Positions 1 through 6,517 of a stretch of 6,517 bases of DNA are shown in pieces. The translations under genes and the position numbers were made by a program. Position 1 is the first letter of the stretch; the number at the start of each line of letters is the position of its first letter. Under the pieces are notes generated by a model. The model was given only the letters and a program-made list of their open reading frames with translations. It was not told the DNA's origin and made no database searches. The DNA is from an uncultured Paracoccaceae bacterium (GTDB lineage Bacteria; Pseudomonadota; Alphaproteobacteria; Rhodobacterales; Rhodobacteraceae): contig CALCPC010000235.1 in the NCBI GenBank assembly GCA_937900975.1, forward strand, positions 1-6,517. Reading direction: 5' to 3'.

Positions 1-3000
1 CTTTTCCCTTCCTCCGTGGCTTTGTTCTCGCTTTCTTTTTCGGGCCTCTGCTTTGCCTCTTGGTGTGCCGCAAGGTCGCGAACATCGCCGCGGAGGTCGG
101 CAAGCGCGTCTTCCGTCGCAACCCCTGCGACCGTTTTCGCCAGCCCGGCACGTTCTTCAGTCAACTGCGCTAGGCTTTCGGCGATGTCCGAAAGCCTAGC
201 CGCCACCGTCGCGGCGTGCATTTGGTCGGCACCCGGCGCCGCGGTCTCTGGGATGGCGGGATCGATGTCCGTTTGATCCGGTGGCGGGGCCGCAGCGCCC
301 GCGGCCGCCGCCACGGTGGCCGGACTGGACAGGGGGGCCGGGTTAGACAACGGGGTCGGCGGACCTCCCTCCCCGAGCGATGCCGCCTCTGTCGTCAGGG
401 CGTCGACACGGGTGCTGAGCTCCGCTTGGGGCCCGGCCGCGGCGCTCTGGTCCGTGTGCTTGGCTGAGATCTCGCGGCCGATATGCGCGATCTCGGATTG
501 AAGCGCGTGCAGCGTCGCTTCCATGGTGCTGAGTTGCGCGGTGCTCTCGCCACGGCTGTCGACAAGGGTCGAGAGTTGCTCGGCCAGATCCTCAAGCCGG
601 TCCGAACCCGCGGCCGCCCGCGACACCTCCGCATGGAGTGCGGCAAGGGGCGCCTGCGACGCCGCGTCCGGAAGGCCTGCCGTCCGCGCCGCGACACCCG
701 CAAGGATCTCGCGGTCGCGCGCCGCCGCGGCCTCGGTTTCCTCACCGAGTTTGGCGAGCGCCAGGGTCCCAGAGGTTTGCCCCTCCGCCAGCGCGGCGAG
801 CTGTGCGTGAAGCCCGCTGTCCGCCGTTGGCGACAACGCCGCTTCAATGGTTTCCAAGTGCCGGGCCAACCGTGACAGCGTCTCTTCCGCAGCGCTCGGA
901 AGCGCGTCGGGCGCCTCAAGCGCCGTGCGCATCCCGTCAAGACGCGACATCACCCCATCGAGCGCGGATTTCAGCGCCGCGCGGTCGGAGGCGCTGGGCC
1001 CGTCGTCATCGCCTGAACCCTCAGGGCTTTGGCCCGGCGCAAAGTGCGAGAGCATTTTGTCGGCGCTGGCCTGAAGCCCGTCGAGACGCTGACGGAGCAT
1101 TTGAAAGACTTTTTCACCAGAAGGCAGCGTTGACAGAACGCGCTGCTCCATTTCGCTTAAGCGGCGGGTGAGTTCTGCGACCTGCGCACTGCTCGCGGGG
1201 GGCGCGTCTGGCAACCGCGCGGCAAGAAGGGAGGTGACCGCGGCCAGATCGACATCCTGGGGCCCCGTCGCCGGGGGCGGCGCGAGCGGCATCCGCTCCA
1301 AAAGTTTGCCGAGCTGGTCTTGGAGCGCCAGAAAAACCTGGGGATCGGGGGGCGCGGCGGCCGGCACCGTGGCATGCTCGGGCGCGGCGGTCTGTTGGTG
1401 CGCGGGCGTGCGAGCGTCGGAACGGGCAGCCGCGTCGACAAGCGTTTTGCCAGCGTCGCCCGCGCTTTCAGCCCCAAGCGGCATGGGCGCCTCTGTGGTG
1501 CCAGCGGAGGACGTTGCCGCGGGTCCATGGATGTCGGCTGTGGGCCGGGCGCCGGGTTCGTCTGCGCCCCAGGTCGGGTCTGCCGCGGCGTCCCCGTCGC
1601 GCTCACCGGCCCCGGTAAGGGCGCTGTCTGGTGCCGGGTGCGCACTGGATTCCGCCGCGCCCGGAGCTTGGTCAGCACCGGCGTGTGACGGCGCTCCGGC
1701 GCGCTCAAGCTCTTCCGCCTCCCGGGTGGTGTCGGCAGCGGATGTCGGGTCTCGACCGTCCGCAGCGCCGGCAAGGTCCTGCGGGGCGCCATCCCGATCC
1801 GCGCCCGGGTCGGTTTGGCCAGCGGCCCGGTGCGTGTCGTCTTGAAACCCGGCGCCATCGTCATCGTGATCGCCGCGCAGGTCTTCGCCTGCGCCCTCGG
1901 CGGCAGCATCGCCGAAGGTCTCCGTTGCACCATGGCCAGAAACCTCCGCCTCCTCATCGTCCGTGGCCCTGGACGCCGGGGTTTCGGAGCCGGCATCTGC
2001 ACAATCAGGGTCGACGGCGGGGTCAAGCTCTTCCACAGCCACTTGGGAAGCGTCGTCTTCAGGACCAGTGCCAGAAGCGTTCTCAGCCTCCGTTTGGGCC
2101 GCACCCTCGGTTTGCGCGTCGGCAGACTGCTCGTCGGACAGGGGTGCATTGCTTGGCGGTGCAGGATCGGACGCGGCGGTGGGGCCGCTGATGACACTGT
2201 CGGCTGGGTGTGCATCCGCCGCCACCGATCCCTGGCGATCGGCCGTGTCCGGGGCGGCGTCTTGCGGGCCGCTTTCCTGGTCATCCGCATCGGGGGCGGC
2301 GGCGGTTTCGTCGGCGGGGCGCCAAGCATCGGCCTCTGAAGCGGCCATGCCGCCCGCGTCCGCGTCAACCGACGGTGCGGCTTCGGCGCCGTCTCCGGGT
2401 GCCGCGCTGTCATCGCCACCGCCCGATGCTGCGCCGTGTTCGCCCCCTGACGGACCGTCGGCCGCGCTGCCCAAAATGTCGCCGCCAGCGCCGTCTTGCG
2501 CAGTGTCGCAAGCAGGGCCCGTCATATCGCCGTCCAAAGCACCCTGAGTGCCATCGCCGAGACCGGTCTGGTCCTCCGTTCCCGACGGGCTTTCGCGCGG
2601 GGTGTCCACAGTTCGATCAACACCGTCGCCGCGAGCGTTTTCCGCGCCGATGTCGATGCCATCATGCGCGGGCTGCCGATCTTCCGGCGCGCCCGCGGGC
2701 AAAGGATCGGCGTCGGGTGCGCCCTGGGGTCCGGCGTTGGCATCCCCCGGATCATCGGACGCTGCCGCAGACGGGTCTGCCGCCTCCGCCCCCAGCGTCT
2801 CTGCCGCTCTGTCGCGTCCGGCGGATGGCGCGCGATCAACGCCGTCCCGGGGCTCCAACCCCTCGGCCCTCAAACCCGCCGCCGCCAGGCGTGCCGCCTC
2901 GACCGCGAAAGCGGCGCTTATGGCCGCGTGGGCAAGAAGCGTCGGCGACGATCCTGTTGCGGCCCGTTTCAAGGCCCCCAGAAACTGTTCGGCCAATGGA

Positions 3001-3275
3001 TCGGCATGATCCGGCGCCGTTGCGGTCACGGCGCGTAGCGGGCCGTCGACGTCGCCCAAAGCCTCGCTTAACGCATCGATATGCTGGGGCGGCAGCATGA
3101 ATGCGTAAGTGCCGCGCGACAAACGGAAAAGTGGCCCTTCCACGATCTGCTGTAGAAGATCGAGAACCTCGCTCTCCTCCGCATCGCCTTGCAATTCGAT
3201 GTCGAGGACATGGTCGGCGAGCTGCGCCCGCAGCAGCGCGTCAAGATAGGCGGAACTGTCAGAAATCTCAGGCAT
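1..3275 (-). CDS. Large acidic low-complexity / coiled-coil protein, unknown function (3' end outside window)
   Basis: I do not recognise this protein. The minus frame from the ATG at 3275 stays open for 1091 codons to the left edge, so the stop lies beyond the window. Residues 1 to about 140 look folded (MPEISDSSAYLDALLRAQ..., mixed helix pattern, no signal peptide or membrane segment). Residues about 140 to 640 are low complexity, rich in Ala, Asp, Gly, Pro, Glu, Ser and Thr, strongly acidic (for example DDEEAE), with very few Trp or Cys, and probably disordered. From about residue 640 (PDPQVFLALQDQLGKLLERM) the sequence turns into Ala/Leu/Glu/Arg helical stretches typical of coiled coils, interrupted by a Pro/Ala linker near residues 980 to 1010, and reaches a Lys/Glu-rich tail at the edge. 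The start is supported by a GGAAGG ribosome-binding site 4 nt upstream. It follows gvpK by 108 nt on the same strand, so a gas vesicle role is possible by context only. Open antisense frames here are shadows of its composition. Confidence 0.85.
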   Translation of the reverse strand, partial: MPEISDSSAYLDALLRAQLADHVLDIELQGDAEESEVLDLLQQIVEGPLFRLSRGTYAFMLPPQHIDALSEALGDVDGPLRAVTATAPDHADPLAEQFLGALKRAATGSSPTLLAHAAISAAFAVEAARLAAAGLRAEGLEPRDGVDRAPSAGRDRAAETLGAEAADPSAAASDDPGDANAGPQGAPDADPLPAGAPEDRQPAHDGIDIGAENARGDGVDRTVDTPRESPSGTEDQTGLGDGTQGALDGDMTGPACDTAQDGAGGDILGSAADGPSGGEHGAASGGGDDSAAPGDGAEAAPSVDADAGGMAASEADAWRPADETAAAPDADDQESGPQDAAPDTADRQGSVAADAHPADSVISGPTAASDPAPPSNAPLSDEQSADAQTEGAAQTEAENASGTGPEDDASQVAVEELDPAVDPDCADAGSETPASRATDDEEAEVSGHGATETFGDAAAEGAGEDLRGDHDDDGAGFQDDTHRAAGQTDPGADRDGAPQDLAGAADGRDPTSAADTTREAEELERAGAPSHAGADQAPGAAESSAHPAPDSALTGAGERDGDAAADPTWGADEPGARPTADIHGPAATSSAGTTEAPMPLGAESAGDAGKTLVDAAARSDARTPAHQQTAAPEHATVPAAAPPDPQVFLALQDQLGKLLERMPLAPPPATGPQDVDLAAVTSLLAARLPDAPPASSAQVAELTRRLSEMEQRVLSTLPSGEKVFQMLRQRLDGLQASADKMLSHFAPGQSPEGSGDDDGPSASDRAALKSALDGVMSRLDGMRTALEAPDALPSAAEETLSRLARHLETIEAALSPTADSGLHAQLAALAEGQTSGTLALAKLGEETEAAAARDREILAGVAARTAGLPDAASQAPLAALHAEVSRAAAGSDRLEDLAEQLSTLVDSRGESTAQLSTMEATLHALQSEIAHIGREISAKHTDQSAAAGPQAELSTRVDALTTEAASLGEGGPPTPLSNPAPLSSPATVAAAAGAAAPPPDQTDIDPAIPETAAPGADQMHAATVAARLSDIAESLAQLTEERAGLAKTVAGVATEDALADLRGDVRDLAAHQEAKQRPEKESENKATEEGK

Positions 3276-3285
3276 TGTCCCTTCC
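3276..3285 (-). promoter_or_regulatory. Ribosome-binding site of the large acidic gene
   Basis: Read on the minus strand, GGAAGGGACA lies directly before the ATG at 3275. The purine-rich GGAAGG is a good Shine-Dalgarno match at short spacing and fixes the start of the large gene. Confidence 0.7.
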
Positions 3286-3318
3286 GGATCGCGGGGCACG
3301 AACTGCGCGCTTTTGTCC

Positions 3319-3347
3319 CAAATTAGGGATGAGCCCCTACCAATTTG
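3319..3347. promoter_or_regulatory. Interrupted inverted repeat between gvpK and the large acidic gene
   Basis: On the plus strand, TAGGG (3324-3328) and CCCTA (3335-3339) are perfect arms around a 6-nt centre. Outside them, CAAAT (3319-3323) pairs with ATTTG (3343-3347) across a small bulge. This is the only AT-rich patch in the 108-nt gap, so it could be an operator, part of a promoter or an mRNA hairpin. It lacks the T-run of an intrinsic terminator. No confident -35/-10 pair could be assigned. The function is not established. Confidence 0.35.
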
Positions 3348-3383
3348 TTAACCACGTTGATTTTCGCGCGGCCTTTGCGCGGG

Positions 3384-3731
3384 CTAGGTGAGCGACCCTA
3401 GCGGTCCGAGCTCCAGCTTCAGATCGTCTGGATCCAAGCCGAACGATGTCGCCATCTCGCGAATTTTGGCCGCCGCCCGCATCAGCGTCAGTCCAACACG
3501 CTCTTCCTCGGCTTCAGAAAGGTGCCCCGCCTCCATCCGGCGGATCGCCTGCAATTCCATCAACTGTCGCAGAAATTCGAGCAGCGCGAGAACGAGACGG
3601 GCAAGATCTTGTTCCACCGTTTCGGGCTCAAGCGCGATCTTGCCGCCCTTGCCGACGCCCGCGTCGCGCAAAAGGCGCCGCGCGGCCTCGGCGCACAGGT
3701 CGGCATCAAGTTCCAGTGTCGCGGACGGCAT
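3384..3731 (-). CDS. gvpK: Gas vesicle protein GvpK
   Basis: This is a 115-residue GvpK-family protein, an accessory protein needed for gas vesicle formation in several bacteria; its exact biochemical role is not settled. Recognition rests on the family's central helix, residues 42-66 (DLARLVLALLEFLRQLMELQ...), the GLTLM motif at 80-84, and the near-C-terminal FGLDPDDLKLELGPLG at 97-112. Length fits the family. I chose the ATG at 3731 because GGAGAGG lies 9 nt upstream. A longer in-frame TTG start at 3764 has no comparable ribosome-binding site and only adds Pro-rich residues. The start lies inside the end of the upstream gvpF/L gene, with a 26-nt overlap in a different frame, so translation is probably coupled. 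The TAG stop is at 3386-3384. Confidence 0.95.
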   Translation of the reverse strand: MPSATLELDADLCAEAARRLLRDAGVGKGGKIALEPETVEQDLARLVLALLEFLRQLMELQAIRRMEAGHLSEAEEERVGLTLMRAAAKIREMATSFGLDPDDLKLELGPLGSLT

Positions 3732-4407
3732 GGCCGGTATCCTCTCCGGTAAGGGGGGTGACAAAGCTGAAGGGCGGGAACGGGCCGGTCAGATGGCACA
3801 CCGCCCCAGCCTCACGCGGGATGCGGCGGGCTGCGTGGCGCGCCAGCGCGCCGTGCAGAGCGCCAAGCCGTGCGTCGGGCACCAAGAGCGCAAGATCCGC
3901 GCCGACCCGGGGCCCCTGCGCCGGCGTAAACGGGGCGATGTGCTGCCCTTCGGCGGTCTGTCCTGCGACATCCGCCAAACCGGCCAGGTGATCGAAGGCG
4001 CGCCGCGCCAAAGATTGCGTCGCGCGATGATAGGCGGCGCGGTCGCGCAGATAGCGCAGACCGCTGCGCGCCCGCTCCTCTGGGCGGGGCGGTGCGGGGT
4101 AGCTGAGGCTGACAACGATCTCCGACAACCCTGTCAAGCGGGACAAATCGCTGCGAAAAAGGGCCTCGTAGCGCATCATGATTGCCCGCATGGCCCCACC
4201 ATCGAGCGCCGCCTGCGCCAGCGGGACAAGCCGCGGAATGTCGCGGCGCAGCTCCAAAACCGCCGCGACGCGCCGGTCCGCGCCAACGGCGGGCGCGGCA
4301 AAGCGAAGGGCCGCCAACGACCCCGCGATCAGCGCCGGCGCCAGCGCGTGACGCTCAACCACGCTGGTGTCTGGCGGGCGGTCGGTGATGCCAATGAACT
4401 CAGCCAT
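3706..4407 (-). CDS. gvpF: Gas vesicle protein of the GvpL/GvpF family
   Basis: This is a 233-residue member of the GvpL/GvpF family, cytoplasmic accessory proteins required for gas vesicle assembly; GvpF is reported to contact the shell protein GvpA. The clearest mark is GPFPPFSFV at residues 208-216, matching the family's C-terminal GPWPPYSF-type motif. Also family-like are a short N-terminal strand start (MAEFIGIT), a central Arg-rich helical section (REFR/EERARSGL-type residues), and a repeated Ala-rich helix near DLALLVPDARLGALHGAL. The ATG at 4407 has GGAGA at a 7-nt spacing. A longer in-frame extension upstream to about 4815 has no such signal and shows no protein-like sequence. It is first in the visible operon and overlaps gvpK by 26 nt. 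I cannot separate GvpF from GvpL by sequence alone, so the symbol is provisional. Confidence 0.9.
   Translation of the reverse strand: MAEFIGITDRPPDTSVVERHALAPALIAGSLAALRFAAPAVGADRRVAAVLELRRDIPRLVPLAQAALDGGAMRAIMMRYEALFRSDLSRLTGLSEIVVSLSYPAPPRPEERARSGLRYLRDRAAYHRATQSLARRAFDHLAGLADVAGQTAEGQHIAPFTPAQGPRVGADLALLVPDARLGALHGALARHAARRIPREAGAVCHLTGPFPPFSFVTPLTGEDTGHAVRDTGT
3732..3747 (-). promoter_or_regulatory. Ribosome-binding site deciding the gvpK start
   Basis: Minus strand GGAGAGG (3747-3741) followed by a 9-nt spacer precedes the ATG at 3731. It lies within the coding sequence of the upstream gvpF/L gene and favours this ATG over the TTG at 3764. Confidence 0.65.
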
Positions 4408-4419
4408 GGGGATGTCTCC
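4408..4419 (-). promoter_or_regulatory. Ribosome-binding site of the gvpF/L gene
   Basis: Minus strand GGAGA (4419-4415) and a 7-nt spacer precede the ATG at 4407. It fixes the start and argues against the longer reading frame running in from the right. Confidence 0.65.
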
Positions 4420-4720
4420 AAAGTTTCGATGGGTCGATTGAGGGTTGTGGGTTTGCTGCGGGGGGCCGCGGCGGAAAGAGGGCGGTGTGCGGCCAGGCTT
4501 TGCAGCGCTTGCGCGCGGGCCTGCGCTGCCCCCCTGGCGCAGCCGGCCATCTTCTTGGCCCGCGCCCCGGGGAAACAGCCGCTCTGCGCCCAAGCCAGAC
4601 CGCAGCGCGCGGCCAGACCCGACCCAACCTGCCGCCAGAAGAGCGTGACAGAGTAAAGCTCCGGCGCAGACGAACCGCGCCGCCGCGACAAAAGCCCGAC
4701 CGCGCCGGCGAAACCAGCCG
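4420..4720. other. Region upstream of gvpF/L without a recognisable gene
   Basis: About 300 bp between the gvpF/L ribosome-binding site and the first partial repeat unit. All frames give Arg/Pro/Ala-rich sequence with no family motif. I could not assign a -35/-10 promoter, although a 5' leader for the gvp transcript must cross or start in this stretch. From about 4641 a very weak resemblance to the repeat array begins. Confidence 0.5.
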
Positions 4721-4784
4721 GGGGTGGCGAGATGCGGATGGCCGCGCCGCAACCAAAACGACGAAAGCCCGGTTGCCGCCGCCG
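4721..4784. repeat. Partial degenerate repeat unit at the left edge of the array
   Basis: Aligned without a gap 150 bp ahead, this stretch matches the second half of unit 1. Examples are ACCAAAACG against ACCAACACG, GAAAGCCC against GCAAGCCC, and the shared GCCG just before the CTTTGC marker. The match fades to near background to the left of about 4720. Confidence 0.6.
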
Positions 4785-5340
4785 CTTTGCCGCAGCGGCG
4801 AACGAAGGCCCGCACGCGGCCGGCAGTCGCGGAACCAAACTGAAACAGCCAGCAACCTTGAACTCCAACGGTGGTCGCGGGGGCAGTGATGCAAAGCAGC
4901 GACCAACACGGCGCAAGCCCAGCCGCCGAAGCCGCTTTGCCGCAGAGGCCAACCAGCGCCCGAATGCGCCAGGCAGTCGCGGAAAAAGGCCGAAATCGCC
5001 AGCAGCTTTGAAGTCCAAAGGTGGTCGCAGCGTCCTAGACGCAAAGGGAAGATCCACACGGTGCAAGCACAGCCGCCGACTCCGCTTTGCTGCGGCGGCA
5101 AACGGACGCCCGCACCCGGCCGGCAGTCGCGGAACCAAACCGAAACGGCCGGCACCACTGAACTCCGAGGGTAGTAGCAGGGCCCAAAACGCAAAGGGAC
5201 GACCAACACGGCGCAAGCACAGCCGCCGACGCCGCTTTGCCGTAGCGAGCAACCAGCGCCCGCATGCACCAGGCGGTCGCGGAACACGGCTGAAACCGCA
5301 GGCAACTTTGAACTCCAAGGATGGTCGCTGCGTCTTAGAC

Positions 5341-5390
5341 GCAAAGCGGCGACCAACACGGCGCAAGCACAGCCGCCGACGCCGCTTTGC
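5341..5390. repeat. Inverted repeat spanning the unit 4 / unit 5 junction
   Basis: GCAAAGCGGCG (5341-5351) is the exact reverse complement of CGCCGCTTTGC (5380-5390). This 11-bp stem encloses 28 nt that can form an inner CGGC/GCCG stem (5359-5362 with 5372-5375). The same arrangement at 4891-4940 has one mismatch in ten pairs, which would be a G-U wobble in a minus-strand transcript. The junctions at 5041-5090 and 5191-5240 have two mismatches. It may be a transcript hairpin or a cruciform-like DNA site. Confidence 0.55.
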
Positions 5391-5508
5391 CGTAGCGAGC
5401 AACCAACGCCCGCGCGCGCCCGGGTGTTGCGGAACACGCCCGCGCCTGCCGAAATCACCCCCTGCCAAAAGCCGTCGCAGGGGTCAGGACGCAAAGAAGC
5501 GTGCGAAA

Positions 5509-5522
5509 AGTCGGGCCCGACT
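5509..5522. repeat. Perfect 14-bp palindrome AGTCGGGCCCGACT
   Basis: The sequence equals its own reverse complement over 14 bp. It lies in the diverged second half of unit 5 and is not present in units 1 to 4. A binding site or chance are both possible. Confidence 0.4.
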
Positions 5523-5534
5523 GGCGGCCATCGC

Positions 5535-6517
5535 CGTGCGGGGGTGTCGCGTGGCCCTTGGCGGGCCACCGCGGCGCGATAACAGCTTGCACTTGGTGTC
5601 GAAATCCGGACACCCTCGCGGGATCGAAGACGCGAAACAGCGCTTAGGATGACCGAAGCCACCGCGCCGCCAACGCCACGGCCCAGCGTGCTGCGGCCAC
5701 CCTCGCCCGCCGTACCACGCTGACGATGGCCTGAGACGGCGACGGGCACCGACACGAAAAAGCCGCCGCTTGGACCGGAGTGTCGCGCCGCGAGCGGCCT
5801 GAGGCGACGCAGCCAGCCGCCAAGACCGCGCCACCTTAGGCCGGGGCGTTGGGGATGCTGCAGCGTACGGCGACCGAGCCGGCCCAACGCACCACCGGGG
5901 CACCCAAGGTCCTTGACCCTAGTCCACCGAGCAGCGCGGCCCTCACCCGTCGAGGGAGATCTTAGGGGCCCGGAATTGCGCTGGGACAGAGCCGCGCAAA
6001 TCCCCTTGAGGCCCGCATGGCTCCTTCCGGCGCGGCGGCGCCAAGCCGCAGGACGGGTGCCGGCGCGCTCCGGCCCGGTTGCGTGTCTTGGCGGACGCGG
6101 CGCCGCGCAGCATCGCCGACCCAAAGCGCGGCCCTTTGGCGTCGCGCGCAGAGCACAAGCGCCCTCAGCGCCGCGATCTTTCGCGCCACGCCAACGGATC
6201 GTCGCCGGAAACCGGATAACCGTCCTGCGCACGACGGGACGCCAGCTGTCGTTTTGCGGCGCGTCCCGAAGCGCCCGCGTTTGACCGGCCCGAACGCGCC
6301 TGCGGAAACCCTGAAAACCACGCGTGCCGGCCAAGCGACCCGCCGCACCGCCAGGGCGCAATAGGCCGCGGGCGTATCCACGCGCCGCGCCAGGCCTCCC
6401 CCCGACAGAAGAAACTGAAACCGGCCCAATGCTTTGACGTGCCATGATAAATGCTGGCAAACGCTTGCGCATCGACGGCCAAAGCGGACTTTTATCCAAG
6501 GCCCGGTGCGCGCCGCG
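5535..6517. other. Right flank without a recognisable gene; weak repeat trace near 5601-5642
   Basis: GAAATC and the following GACGCGAAACAGC resemble unit 5 (17 of 26 matches over 5616-5641 against 5475-5500), so a decayed sixth unit may continue rightward. Beyond that I see no repeat copy, tRNA, rRNA or terminator. Frames on both strands are long because the DNA is GC-rich, but they translate to Arg/Ala/Pro/Gly-rich sequence without motifs. Spot counts of A/T by codon phase at 6001-6060 and 6121-6180 show no clear coding bias. Confidence 0.5.

Larger units (their letters stand above)
4785..5534. repeat. Tandem array of five 150-bp units, function unknown
   Basis: The marker CTTTGC recurs at 4785, 4935, 5085, 5235 and 5385, exactly 150 bp apart, and the units align without gaps. 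Hand-counted ungapped differences per 150 bases are: units 1/2 37, 2/3 36, 3/4 37, 1/3 28, 2/4 26. Units 1 to 4 are therefore about 75 to 83% identical. Unit 5 is near identical to unit 4 for its first 30 or so bases, then diverges. 150 bp equals 50 codons, so frames continue across units: the plus frame from 4732 and two minus frames stay open. However, variable sites in units 1 to 4 fall 22/15/18 by position in the plus frame, and GC in unit 4 is 68/64/62% by position, unlike the real genes nearby. I therefore call it a non-coding or decayed repeat array. It lies upstream of the gvp genes. Confidence 0.9.

Noticed and set aside
1157..2419. Long minus-strand frame of 420 codons inside the large acidic gene
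   Set aside because: It is a different frame from the continuous 1091-codon gene and gives Arg/Pro/Thr-rich junk typical of a shifted GC-rich acidic gene.
1168..3100. Plus-strand open frames (for example 1168-1845 and 2210-3100)
   Set aside because: They are antisense shadows of the low-complexity acidic gene, with Ser/Ala or Arg/Pro-rich products and no motifs.
3388..4656. 422-codon plus-strand frame opposite gvpK and gvpF/L
   Set aside because: It is antisense to two clearly recognised gvp genes and its product has no recognisable motif.
3706..4815. N-terminal extension of gvpF/L to about 4815
   Set aside because: The ATG at 4407 has a good ribosome-binding site and gives the usual family length. 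The extension is Arg/Gly-rich and runs into repeat DNA.
4785..5534. CRISPR array
   Set aside because: The 150-bp units repeat along their whole length with spread substitutions. There are no short identical repeats separated by unique spacers and no cas genes.
4785..5534. GvpC-like repeat gene
   Set aside because: Cyanobacterial GvpC repeats are about 33 residues and amphipathic. These would be 50 residues, and no frame resembles GvpC.
5484..6482. Minus-strand frames of 105 to 155 codons in the right flank
   Set aside because: They overlap each other in several frames, lack good ribosome-binding sites and show no codon-phase bias or family motif.

Overview
The window is high-GC bacterial DNA whose real genes use mostly G or C at the third codon position (33 of the first 40 codons of the gvpF/L gene, counted by hand). 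Together with the gene content, this suggests a proteobacterium, possibly a Rhodobacterales-like alphaproteobacterium. That placement is inference only. All convincing genes lie on the minus strand, so transcription runs from high to low coordinates.

The minus-strand operon, in transcription order, starts with a GvpF/GvpL-family gas vesicle gene (4407 to 3706). Next is gvpK (3731 to 3384), which overlaps it by 26 nt. After a 108-nt gap holding an interrupted inverted repeat comes a very large gene (3275 to the left edge). It encodes at least 1091 residues: a short folded-looking N-terminus, about 500 residues of acidic Ala/Asp/Gly/Pro-rich low complexity, and a coiled-coil-like C-terminal part. 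It resembles no family I can name. Its place directly behind gvpK makes a gas-vesicle-related role a reasonable guess and no more. The shell protein gene gvpA and other gvp genes are not in this window.

The right third (4408 to 6517) holds no gene I can support. Its centre is a tandem array of five 150-bp units (4785 to 5534) with a partial unit on the left and weak traces on the right. The units differ by substitutions, yet the period is exactly 150 bp throughout. Units 1 and 3 resemble each other, as do units 2 and 4, which points to a 300-bp higher-order unit. Inverted repeats sit at the unit junctions. Several long frames stay open across the array on both strands, but none shows codon-position bias or a recognisable protein. 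The array is the least explained part of the window.
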